From JAQAZP01 sp965531145 (GTDB taxonomy: Bacteria > Acidobacteriota > JAQAZP01), in contig CBESOE010000144.1 in NCBI GenBank assembly GCA_965531145.1, positions 1 to 10,810 on the forward strand: a DNA stretch of 10,810 nt. The letters run 5' to 3'. Shown piece by piece: positions 1-7,652 of this stretch. The stretch's first letter is position 1, and each line of letters opens with the position of its first letter. A program made the position numbers and the translations under genes. The notes under the pieces are model-generated. The model was not told where the DNA came from. It saw nothing but the letters and a program-made list of their open reading frames with translations, and ran no database searches.

Positions 1-3
1 AAC

Positions 4-31
4 TTGACTGACCCGCTCAGCCGTCCATAAT
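4..31 (+). promoter_or_regulatory. Putative sigma70-type promoter for the acnB operon
   Basis: TTGACT at 4-9 matches the -35 consensus at five of six bases. CATAAT at 26-31 matches the -10 consensus at five of six, with a 16-base spacer. Transcription would begin near 38, giving a 5' leader of about 45 bases before the acnB start codon. The surrounding bases (24-50) are clearly more AT-rich than the rest of the window, as expected for a promoter. No operator could be recognised. This is assigned by eye only. Confidence 0.5.
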
Positions 32-81
32 AGGCCGGTCATTATTTATCGCTGGTCAACAAACGTTGGGAGAAGCGCACC

Positions 82-2601
82 ATGATCGAGGCCTACGAGA
101 AGCACGTCGAGGAACGGAAATCCCTGGGAGTCCCCCCCCTGCCGCTTAGCGCCGAGCAGACCGCCGATGTCTGTCAGCTGCTGGCCGCCCCTCCCGCGGG
201 CCGGGAGGATCTGCTGCTGGACCTGCTGGCCCAGCGGGTGCCCCCCGGTGTCGACCCGGCGGCCCAGGTCAAGGCGGAGTTTCTCGGCCAGCTGGCCCGC
301 GGCGAGAAAACGTCGCCGCTGGTGACCCCCGACAAAGCGGTACGCCTGCTGGGGACCATGCTCGGCGGGTATAACGTTCCCGAGCTGATCGGCCTCCTCG
401 ACCACGATACCCTGGGCGACACAGCTGCCGCCGCTCTGAGCGGCACGCTCTTTGTCTTCGACGCTTTTGACGAGGTGCTGGCGCTGTCCGGGAAGGGGAG
501 TGCGCGGGCCCGCGGCGTCATCGAATCCTGGGCCCGGGCTGACTGGTTCATCAATCGCCCCGCCGTGCCCGACGAGATCAGGGCGGTGGCCTTCAAGGTG
601 GATGGCGAGACCAACACCGACGATTTCTCCCCGGCCAAGTACGCACCCACCCGGCCCGACATCCCGCTCCACGCCATGGCCATGGGTGAGACCCGCTTTC
701 CCGGCGGTATCGACGAGATCGCCAAACTCCGCGCCGGCGATCTGCCAGTGGCCTTTGTGGGCGACGTGCTGGGCACCGGCTCCTCCCGCAAATCGGCCTG
801 CAACTCGGTGATCTGGCACATCGGCCGGGACATCCCCCACGTGCCGAACAAGTGCACCGGCGGTCTGATCATCGGCGGCGTCATCGCCCCGATCTTCTTC
901 AACACCGCCGAGGACTCGGGCGCATTGCCCCTGCAGGCTGACGTCACCGGCCTGTCCACCGGCCAGGTCATCGTGGCCCGGCCCGCCGAGGGCACGCTGT
1001 CCAGCGAAAGCGGCGAACTGATCAGCCGCTTCGACATCCGTCCCGATACCCTGCTGGATGAATACCGCGCCGGCGGCCGGGTGCCGCTGATCATCGGCCG
1101 CCAGCTCACCGAGAAGGCCCGCCAGGCCCTGGGCATGGGCCCCGCAGACATGTTCGCCAACGCCACCGAAGTGAAAAAGGAGGGCGTGGGCTACACCCTG
1201 GCCCAGAAGATGGTGGGCAAGGCCTGCGGCACCGAGGGCTTCCACCCCGGGTCGGCCTGCCTGCCGAAGATGACCACCGTGGGCAGCCAGGACACCACCG
1301 GGCCCATGACCGCCGACGAGATCAAGGAGCTGGCCTGCCTCAGGTTCCAGTCCGACCTCTTCATGCAGTCCTTTTGTCACACCGCGGCCTACCCCCGGGA
1401 CATCGACAAGAAAATGCACCAGAACCTGCCCGGCTTCATCCAGGAGCGGGGCGGCCTCTCCCTCGAGCCGGGCGACGGCGTGATCCACTCCTGGATCAAC
1501 CGCATGATTCTCCCCGACACGGTGGGCACCGGCGGCGACAGCCACACCCGCTTCCCCATGGGGGTATCCTTCCCGGCCGGCTCGGGCCTGGTGGCCTTTG
1601 CCGGCGCCTTGGGCTTCATGCCGCTGGAGATGCCCGAGTCGGTGCTGGTCAAGCTCACCGGTGAACTTGGTCGCGGGATCGCCCTGCGCGACGTGGTCAA
1701 TGCCATCCCCTGGTTCGCCATCCAGCAGGGCCTGCTCACGGTGGAGAAAAAGAACAAGAAGAACGTCTTCAACGGCCGGGTGATCGAGATCGAGGGGATG
1801 CCGAACCTCTCGGTGGAGCAGGCCTTCGAGCTCACCGACGCCACCGCCGAACGGTCGGCCGCGGCCGGCACCATCGCCCTGGACCGCGCCCCGGTGGAGC
1901 AGTTCCTGCGCAGCAACGCGGCTCTTCTCGAGACGCTGATCGCCGATAACTATAAGGACCGCGAGGCCATCCAGCGCCGGGTGGATGCCATGAAGGCCTG
2001 GCTGGCCGACCCGCAGTTGCTGGTCCGCGACGACAATGCCGAATACGCCGCCACCATCGACATCGACCTGGCCGCCATCACCGAGCCCATCGTCGCCTGC
2101 CCCAACGACCCGGACGACGTGAAGCTGCTCTCCGAGATCGCCGGCGCGCCCATCGACGAGGTCTTCATCGGCTCCTGCATGACCAACATCGGCCACTTCC
2201 GCGCCGCGGCCCGGATCCTCGGCGGCGGCGAGGCCGCGGTGAAACGCCTCTGGATCACTCCGCCCACCCGCATGGACCGCGACCAGCTGGAGAGCGAGGG
2301 CGTGTTCACCGAACTGAAAAAGAGCGGCGCCCGGGTGGAGATCCCCGGCTGCTCCCTCTGCATGGGCAACCAGGCCCGTGTTGAAGACAAGGCGGTGGTC
2401 TTCTCCACCTCCACCCGCAACTTCGACAACAGGCTGGGTGACGGCGCCCGGGTCTACCTCGGCAGTGCAGAGCTGGCCGCGGTTTGCGCCCTGCTGGGGC
2501 GAATCCCCACACCCGGGGAATACATCAAGATCTACGAGGAAAAGCTCGCCGGCCACGAGGCCGAGATCTACCGCTACCTCGATTTCTCGGCCGGGGGCTG
2601 A
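82..2601 (+). CDS. acnB: Aconitate hydratase B (bifunctional aconitase/2-methylisocitrate dehydratase type)
   Basis: This is an 839-residue AcnB-type aconitase, slightly shorter than the usual 850-865. It interconverts citrate and isocitrate through cis-aconitate in the cytoplasmic TCA cycle; members of the family often also hydrate 2-methyl-cis-aconitate. The domain order is that of AcnB: an N-terminal HEAT-like helical region (about 1-160), the swivel domain brought forward (about 165-380) with the substrate-binding GTGSSRKSA motif (S234, S235, R236), then the three-domain core. The [4Fe-4S] ligands are C699 in IGSCMTN and C757 and C760 in PGCSLCMGN. TGGDSHTRFP and STRNFDNRLGDG are also intact, so the enzyme looks functional. 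ATG at 82 is preceded by GGGAG at 68-72 and the N-terminus starts like other AcnB proteins. It is the first gene of the probable operon, downstream of the promoter at 4-31. Confidence 0.97.
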   Translation: MIEAYEKHVEERKSLGVPPLPLSAEQTADVCQLLAAPPAGREDLLLDLLAQRVPPGVDPAAQVKAEFLGQLARGEKTSPLVTPDKAVRLLGTMLGGYNVPELIGLLDHDTLGDTAAAALSGTLFVFDAFDEVLALSGKGSARARGVIESWARADWFINRPAVPDEIRAVAFKVDGETNTDDFSPAKYAPTRPDIPLHAMAMGETRFPGGIDEIAKLRAGDLPVAFVGDVLGTGSSRKSACNSVIWHIGRDIPHVPNKCTGGLIIGGVIAPIFFNTAEDSGALPLQADVTGLSTGQVIVARPAEGTLSSESGELISRFDIRPDTLLDEYRAGGRVPLIIGRQLTEKARQALGMGPADMFANATEVKKEGVGYTLAQKMVGKACGTEGFHPGSACLPKMTTVGSQDTTGPMTADEIKELACLRFQSDLFMQSFCHTAAYPRDIDKKMHQNLPGFIQERGGLSLEPGDGVIHSWINRMILPDTVGTGGDSHTRFPMGVSFPAGSGLVAFAGALGFMPLEMPESVLVKLTGELGRGIALRDVVNAIPWFAIQQGLLTVEKKNKKNVFNGRVIEIEGMPNLSVEQAFELTDATAERSAAAGTIALDRAPVEQFLRSNAALLETLIADNYKDREAIQRRVDAMKAWLADPQLLVRDDNAEYAATIDIDLAAITEPIVACPNDPDDVKLLSEIAGAPIDEVFIGSCMTNIGHFRAAARILGGGEAAVKRLWITPPTRMDRDQLESEGVFTELKKSGARVEIPGCSLCMGNQARVEDKAVVFSTSTRNFDNRLGDGARVYLGSAELAAVCALLGRIPTPGEYIKIYEEKLAGHEAEIYRYLDFSAGG

Positions 2602-2624
2602 CCCTGACCGGCAGCGGCCGCGGC

Positions 2625-2645
2625 AGCGCCGGGCTATCCGGCGCT
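2625..2645 (+). promoter_or_regulatory. Intercistronic hairpin between acnB and the LeuC-like gene
   Basis: The arms AGCGCCGG (2625-2632) and CCGGCGCT (2638-2645) are perfectly complementary over 8 bases around a 5-base loop. No T-run follows, so it is not a typical intrinsic terminator. It could be a partial terminator, an RNA-processing or stabilising stem that sets acnB mRNA apart from the downstream genes, or chance in GC-rich DNA. The gap of 79 bases is the only sizeable one in the operon. Confidence 0.4.
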
Positions 2646-2669
2646 TGACCGCACCCTCCGCTCTCCTCT

Positions 2670-2683
2670 AGGGTGAACGGGTG
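2670..2683 (+). promoter_or_regulatory. Ribosome binding site and GTG start of the LeuC-like gene
   Basis: AGGG at 2670-2673 lies seven bases before GTG at 2681. An in-frame TAG at 2669-2671 rules out any earlier start, so GTG 2681 is the first possible initiator of this reading frame. The protein begins MAKTFIEKL, which resembles the start of LeuC/homoaconitase proteins. Confidence 0.6.
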
Positions 2684-3949
2684 GCCAAAACATTCATCGA
2701 AAAACTGATCACGGCCCACGCCGACAAGGACGCGGGGGCGGGGGACGAGGTGTGGATCGCGGTCGATCTGCGCACCGCCCGGGACGCCGGTGGCTCCTGC
2801 GTGGTGGAGCACTTCAACCGCCAGTATCCCGGCGAGCAGGTGGACGACCCCGCCCGCACCTGCTTCACCTTTGACTGTGCCGGCGCCCGGGGCAACAGCG
2901 AGGCCACCGACCAGCAGATCTGCCGCCGCTTTGCCCGGGACCAGGGCATCACCGTCTTCGACGTCAACCGCGGCATCGGCACCCACATCTCCATCGACGA
3001 AGGGCTGGTGGTCCCCGGCGACACCGTGGTGGGCACCGACAGCCACCTCAACATCCTCGGCGCCGTGGGTGCGCTGGGCCTGGGCCTCACCCCCGAAGCG
3101 GTGGCCATGGCCTTCCGCACCGGCAAGACCCGGCTCCGGGTGCCCGAGACCATGGTGGTGCGCCTCCACGGCCGCCCCGGTCCGGCCGCCACGGTCAAGG
3201 ACATCGCCCTGGAGGTGGTGCGGGTAGTGGGGGCACGCGGCGCTTTCGGCCGGGCCATCGAGTATCAGGGGCCGGTGCTGGAGACCTTCACCCTTGATCA
3301 GCGGATCACCCTGGCCAGCCTGACCACCGAGATGGGCGGCATCACCGCCTGGATCCGGCCCGACGAAAGGCTGCTGGCCCTTGCGGCCAAGCTGTCGCCC
3401 GACCGTGCGGTGCGGCTCTTCGAGCCGGACCCCGGCGCAACTTACGCCGCCTCGGTTGAGGTGGACCTGGAGGGCATGGGACCAAAGATCGCCCTGCCCG
3501 ACGGCCCGGACCGGGTGGTGGACGTGGCCGACGTGGCTGGCCGGCCCATCGCCGCGGCCTTCATCGGTTCCTGCACCAACGGCCGGGACTCCGACCTGCA
3601 GTTGGCCGCCGCCATGGTGGGTGACCAGAAACTGCACGAGGGCACCATCCTCACCGTGGTGCCGGCCACCGCCGGGGTTTTCGGCCGGCTCTGGACCGAC
3701 GGCACCCTCCGCGCGCTCTTCGACGCCGGGGCGGTGATCAAGAACCCGGGCTGTGGCGGCTGCGCGCCGGGCCAGGCCGGGATCAGCGGGGCCGACCAGG
3801 TGATGGTGAGCACGGCCAACCGCAACTTCAAGGGAGGGCAGGGGGACGGGGAGACCTTTCTCGCCAGCCCGGCCACCGTGGCGGCATCGGCCCTGGCCGG
3901 CGAGATCGTTGTGCCCCCGGCCATCAACGGACCACACAGCGGAGAGTGA
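2681..3949 (+). CDS. LeuC/homoaconitase-like large-subunit protein with altered active site
   Basis: This 422-residue protein of the aconitase superfamily has the length of a stand-alone LeuC or homoaconitase large subunit, which needs a separate LeuD-type subunit. Cluster ligands are all present: C298 in IGSCTNG and C358 and C361 in NPGCGGCAPG. Other family signatures are GIGTHI, VGTDSHLN (D120, S121, H122) and TANRNFKGGQG (R381). Two conserved positions are changed. The Asp-His pair seen in most homologues reads D65-C66, and the Arg of the NRNFxGR motif is Gly386. No small-subunit gene occurs in the window. It probably still binds [4Fe-4S], but the substrate is unknown and activity uncertain. 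I therefore give no symbol; calling it leuC would be unsafe. It lies in an operon with acnB upstream and the OPT transporter three bases downstream, which suggests a role tied to a transported organic acid or a regulatory or scaffold role. Confidence 0.85.
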   Translation: MAKTFIEKLITAHADKDAGAGDEVWIAVDLRTARDAGGSCVVEHFNRQYPGEQVDDPARTCFTFDCAGARGNSEATDQQICRRFARDQGITVFDVNRGIGTHISIDEGLVVPGDTVVGTDSHLNILGAVGALGLGLTPEAVAMAFRTGKTRLRVPETMVVRLHGRPGPAATVKDIALEVVRVVGARGAFGRAIEYQGPVLETFTLDQRITLASLTTEMGGITAWIRPDERLLALAAKLSPDRAVRLFEPDPGATYAASVEVDLEGMGPKIALPDGPDRVVDVADVAGRPIAAAFIGSCTNGRDSDLQLAAAMVGDQKLHEGTILTVVPATAGVFGRLWTDGTLRALFDAGAVIKNPGCGGCAPGQAGISGADQVMVSTANRNFKGGQGDGETFLASPATVAASALAGEIVVPPAINGPHSGE

Positions 3950-3952
3950 ATC

Positions 3953-5977
3953 ATGGAGCAGCAGCAAGGCGGGACAGGACTGCCGGAGAACGCGTTCAGG
4001 GAACTGGCCGAGGGCGAGGTCTACCACCCGGTGGTGCCGGCCGACGCCGATGTGCGGGAGGTGACGCCGTACACTATCATTTACGGCCTGATCATGGCCG
4101 TGCTCTTCTCCGCCGCTGCGGCGTATTTGGCACTTAAGGTCGGTCAAGGAATCGAGACGGCGATCCCAATTGCTATCCTCGCCATCGGCTACACCACCCT
4201 GGCCAAGCTCCGTTCGCCCCTGCTGCAAAACGTCAATGTCATCGTCATCGGTGCCACCTCGGGCATCGTGGTGGCCGGCGCGGTGTTCACCCTGCCCGCG
4301 CTCTATGTGCTGGGCATCGACCACCTGACCAGCCCCTTCCAGCTCTTCGTGGTGCCCTTCTTCGGTTGCGTGCTCGGCGTGCTCTTTCTCATTCCCTTCC
4401 GCCGCTACTTCGTCGCCGACATGCATGGCCAGCTGCCCTTCCCCGAGGGCACGGCCACCACCGAGATCCTGATGGCCGGCGAGAGCGGCGGCCGCCAGGC
4501 CATCGTGCTGGTCATCGCCGCTCTGATCGGCGGTATCTACGACTTCCTCGCCGTCTCCATGTTCGCCTGGCGCGAGAACTTCAGCACCGCCATGGTGAGT
4601 TTCTTCGACCCGCTGACCCACAAGGCCAAGGCGGTCTTCTCCATGAACACCTCGGCCGCCATCATCGGCCTGGGCTACATCATCGGCGTGCGGTACGCCG
4701 CCATCATCTTTGCCGGGTCGATGCTCTCCTGGTTCGTGCTGGTGCCGCTGCTGGCCAATATCGGCCTGCCCCCTGGCCCGGATGGCGCCATGGTCTCCGC
4801 CGCCGGCCTGGAGGCCGAGGACATCTTCTTCGACCACGTCCGCTTCATCGGCATCGGCGGCATCTTCGCCGCCGGCCTGATCGGCATCCTCAAGCTCACC
4901 CCGGTGATCTGGAGCGCTCTGACCTCGGGCATGGCCGACATCTTCCGCAGCCGCAGCAAGGGCGCCGCGCCATCCGCACTGCGCACCGATCTGGACATCA
5001 AAATGTCCACCGTGCTTGGCCTGCTGGCCCTCACCGTTACGCTGCTCTGGCTCTACTTCCGCTTCTCGGTGCTCGACGGCCTGCCCAACGCCACCTATGT
5101 CAGCCTCATCGCCCTGGTGATCACCCTGGTGGTCTCCTTTCTCTTTGCCAGTGTCTCGGCCCGGGCGGTGGCCATGATCGGTGTGACCCCCATCTCCGGG
5201 ATGACCCTGATGACCCTCGTCGTCACCTGCATTGTGCTGATCAAGGCCGGCGTGGGCGGAGAAGCCGGCATGCTGGCCGTCCTGCTGGTGGGCGGGGTGG
5301 TCTGCACCTCCCTCTCCATGACTGCCACCCTGGTCACCGAGTTCAAGATCGGCTACTGGCTGGGGGCCACGCCCCGCACCATCCAGTGGGGCAACATTCT
5401 CGGCTGCGCCGTCTCCGGCGTGGCGGTTTCATTCGCCATCATCCTGCTGGCCCACACCTACGGTTTTTCCCCCAGCCCACTGCACCCTAACCCCATGCCC
5501 GCACCCCAGCCCAACGCCATGGCCGCGGTGATCGAAAGCCTGATGGTCAGCGAGTCGGCGCCCTGGATGCTCTACGGCGTGGGGGCGGTGATCGCGGTGA
5601 TCGTGGAGATGCTGGGCATCTCCGGCCTGGCCTTTGCCCTGGGGATGTACTTGCCCATCGAGCTTAACTCGCCGATCCTGCTCGGTGCCCTGGTGGCCCA
5701 CTTTGTCCGGAAGAGCGGGGGGGATGACGAGGAGGTGGGCCGCAAACGAAACGAGCGAGGAACCTTGATCGCCTCGGGCTTTATCGCCGGCGGCGCGCTG
5801 ATGGGGGTGGTGGGCGCGGTCTTCGTCTACCTCGACAGTGAGTTCGGCTTCACGCTGATCCCCAACCTGGCCAACACCGGCGCCTTTGGCAACTGGCTGG
5901 GCCTGGTGCTGGTGCTGCTGCTCTGCGGCTACATCTACTGGGATGCCTGCCGTGGCGCCAAACGCACCGGGGGCTGA
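3953..5977 (+). CDS. OPT-family membrane transporter
   Basis: This 674-residue polytopic inner-membrane protein belongs to the oligopeptide transporter (OPT/YSL) family. Family members import small peptides or metal-chelate complexes, probably by proton coupling. A hydrophilic N-terminus (1-38) is followed by many hydrophobic segments, starting with the stretch at about 39-61 that ends in AYLALKVGQ. The loop LPFPEGTATTEIL (161-173) is a hallmark of the family. Towards the C-terminus, LPIELNSPILLGALVAH and a charged loop (KSGGDDEEVGRKRNERG) precede the last membrane helices. ATG 3953 follows GGAGAG at 3941-3946, inside the end of the preceding gene, with a three-base gap, so the two are translationally coupled. 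The substrate cannot be read from the sequence. Co-expression with two aconitase-type proteins makes a carboxylate, a carboxylate-metal complex or a peptide plausible; this is inference. Confidence 0.9.
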   Translation: MEQQQGGTGLPENAFRELAEGEVYHPVVPADADVREVTPYTIIYGLIMAVLFSAAAAYLALKVGQGIETAIPIAILAIGYTTLAKLRSPLLQNVNVIVIGATSGIVVAGAVFTLPALYVLGIDHLTSPFQLFVVPFFGCVLGVLFLIPFRRYFVADMHGQLPFPEGTATTEILMAGESGGRQAIVLVIAALIGGIYDFLAVSMFAWRENFSTAMVSFFDPLTHKAKAVFSMNTSAAIIGLGYIIGVRYAAIIFAGSMLSWFVLVPLLANIGLPPGPDGAMVSAAGLEAEDIFFDHVRFIGIGGIFAAGLIGILKLTPVIWSALTSGMADIFRSRSKGAAPSALRTDLDIKMSTVLGLLALTVTLLWLYFRFSVLDGLPNATYVSLIALVITLVVSFLFASVSARAVAMIGVTPISGMTLMTLVVTCIVLIKAGVGGEAGMLAVLLVGGVVCTSLSMTATLVTEFKIGYWLGATPRTIQWGNILGCAVSGVAVSFAIILLAHTYGFSPSPLHPNPMPAPQPNAMAAVIESLMVSESAPWMLYGVGAVIAVIVEMLGISGLAFALGMYLPIELNSPILLGALVAHFVRKSGGDDEEVGRKRNERGTLIASGFIAGGALMGVVGAVFVYLDSEFGFTLIPNLANTGAFGNWLGLVLVLLLCGYIYWDACRGAKRTGG

Positions 5978-5981
5978 AGCC

Positions 5982-7652
5982 ATGTCTGCCGGTGAGCTGG
6001 CCACAGCCCGGGTGCTGATCACCGACTGCCAGACCACCGGCTCCACCCCGGAGAGCGGCCATCTGCTGGAAGCGGCCTGGGCCATCGCCCGGGCGAGTGA
6101 CTCGCCCGACGAGGTGGATGTCCTCTGGTTCCTGGCCCGGCTGCCCGATGGAGAGGTGATCCCCAACCGTATCTCACGCCTCACCGGCGTCACCATGGAG
6201 ATGATGCTGGAGGCCCGGCCGTCAGATGCCATATGGAAAGAACTGAAGGCAGCCGTTGGGAAATCGCGCTGCCTGGCCCACTTCGCCAGTTTCGAGGAGC
6301 GTTTCTACCGTCACCTCCACGAATCCACTGATTCCAGCAGGGCTTTTCCCCTCAACTTCATCTGCACCCACCGCATCGCCACCCGCCTGCTGCCCGACCT
6401 TCCCCGGCGGGGGATGAGGGCACTGGCGGGATACTTCGGCCATCCTCTACCTGAGATGAAGCGGGCCGAAGAGCACGTGCGGGCCACGCTCTTCATCTGG
6501 TCAAAGCTGGTGGAACTGCTCGGGGAAGAGGGTGTGACCACCTTCGACCAGCTGGATGAGTTTCTATCTAAAAAGAAGCCGCCCCGCGGCAAACATTGGG
6601 TTGTGCCCATGGATCGGGACGAACGGTTGGCCCTGTCCGACGGCCCCGGTATCTACCGCTTCATCAACGCCGCGGGCAGCGTGATTTACGTTGGTAAAGC
6701 CACTTCGTTGAAGTCGAGGGTCAACAGCTACTACCGCAAGCGGAAGAAAGCGGAGAAGGAGCTGGAGATCGTCAGCCAGGCCGCGCGGATCGAAACCGAG
6801 GCCACCGAGACCAGCCTGGAGGCCGCGCTGCTGGAAGCCGCCGAGATAAAGCGGCTGGATCCGCCGTACAACACCGCCTTACGGGATATGGGGAGGGCAT
6901 TTGGAACGGCTGAGGAAGTGGCTGCGCTGGCCGCAGAGACGGAGTACCGCTTGGGCCGCCCCTGCCCGGTGACCGACACCGCCCTGGCCCGCAACTGGTT
7001 TCGGCTGGTGGGCGGGCTGGCTGCCGGCGATGTGCCCGAGACCGTAGCCGAGGAGACCTGGCAGACCCTCTGGCTTCAGCACCATGCGCCCTGTGATCCG
7101 GATCTGTTCGCGGAAGGGGCGGAGCTGTTCCTTGAGATGCATGGCTTGGAGAGGGATGCCGCGCTTGCCCGGGCCCTTCGCACCCTGGGCCATGATCTCT
7201 GGCTTCAAATGCGAGAACGTCAGCTTCAGGAGCGGGAGGCCAGGGCCGCGGGCCTTCTGGAAGAAGATGAAGAGTCTGATGATGCCGAAGAGACTGTCGG
7301 TGCTGAGGAGCCGGACGTTGAAGAGGAGGAAGAGGTCGAGATAACACCCGAGATCGTCGCTGGACGACTCACCGGCCTGACCATGAGTGTCGGGCATCAG
7401 TTCAGGAAGGGCCGCTGGCTGGCTCTACTGGCAGGTGCAGAGGTCAGCTGGGCCCAGCGGAAGGGGGAGGGCCAGCGAAGCGTGACCCTGCCGGCAGAAT
7501 CAGCCGACACCCTGGAGCAATACGACCTCCTGCGGGTGCTGACCACCGAACTGCGCCGGTTGATCCGTGACGGCCGCAACCCCGAGGTCATACTGAAGCG
7601 GGGCAGGGGGCTGGCCGGTGACAAGCTTTTCCAATTATTGGAGCTGGTCTGA
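5982..7652 (+). CDS. Degenerate DnaQ-like exonuclease / GIY-YIG endonuclease fusion protein
   Basis: The protein has 556 residues from ATG 5982, four bases after the transporter stop. The frame is open back to 5886, but earlier starts would overlap the transporter heavily. Residues about 8-180 resemble a DEDD exonuclease of the DnaQ family (TDCQTTG, LAHFASFEERF, KRAEEHVRAT), yet the expected acidic ligands are substituted. Residues 221-300 form a GIY-YIG domain like that of UvrC and Cho, with all key residues: Y225 (GPGIY), Y236 (YVGKA), R246, E285 and N297 (PPYN). Next come a helical region, a strongly acidic tract (427-453) and a conserved-looking C-terminal part (about 454-556). DnaQ-GIY-YIG fusions are known and annotated as exonuclease/UvrC-like proteins. 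The UVR motif and the C-terminal nuclease of UvrC are not seen. It probably nicks or processes damaged or branched DNA with the product of the next gene, whose ATG overlaps its stop. Confidence 0.85.
   Translation: MSAGELATARVLITDCQTTGSTPESGHLLEAAWAIARASDSPDEVDVLWFLARLPDGEVIPNRISRLTGVTMEMMLEARPSDAIWKELKAAVGKSRCLAHFASFEERFYRHLHESTDSSRAFPLNFICTHRIATRLLPDLPRRGMRALAGYFGHPLPEMKRAEEHVRATLFIWSKLVELLGEEGVTTFDQLDEFLSKKKPPRGKHWVVPMDRDERLALSDGPGIYRFINAAGSVIYVGKATSLKSRVNSYYRKRKKAEKELEIVSQAARIETEATETSLEAALLEAAEIKRLDPPYNTALRDMGRAFGTAEEVAALAAETEYRLGRPCPVTDTALARNWFRLVGGLAAGDVPETVAEETWQTLWLQHHAPCDPDLFAEGAELFLEMHGLERDAALARALRTLGHDLWLQMRERQLQEREARAAGLLEEDEESDDAEETVGAEEPDVEEEEEVEITPEIVAGRLTGLTMSVGHQFRKGRWLALLAGAEVSWAQRKGEGQRSVTLPAESADTLEQYDLLRVLTTELRRLIRDGRNPEVILKRGRGLAGDKLFQLLELV

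Noticed and set aside
46..2556. A very long open frame (836 codons) on the minus strand opposite acnB
   Set aside because: Its translation is a low-complexity Gly/Ala/Val/His/Asp-rich product with no recognisable motif, exactly antisense to a well-conserved acnB. Long antisense frames are common opposite GC-rich genes.
2681..3949. Calling this gene leuC (3-isopropylmalate dehydratase)
   Set aside because: There is no leuD or other leucine gene nearby, and two catalytic positions are changed. Only family-level assignment is safe.
2525..4837. A 770-codon minus-strand open frame opposite the LeuC-like and transporter genes
   Set aside because: It spans two unrelated plus-strand genes with clear family motifs, is rich in Gly, His and Asp, and shows no domain. 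It is a shadow of codon bias.
5886..5981. Earlier start for the GIY-YIG fusion inside the transporter gene
   Set aside because: It would add 32 residues antonymous to the family start and overlap the transporter by 92 bases. The ATG at 5982 fits the four-base operon spacing and the beginning of the exonuclease fold.
5982..7652. Calling the fusion protein UvrC
   Set aside because: Only the GIY-YIG domain is shared. The UVR motif, RNase H-like nuclease and helix-hairpin-helix region of UvrC are not seen, and an exonuclease-like domain precedes GIY-YIG.
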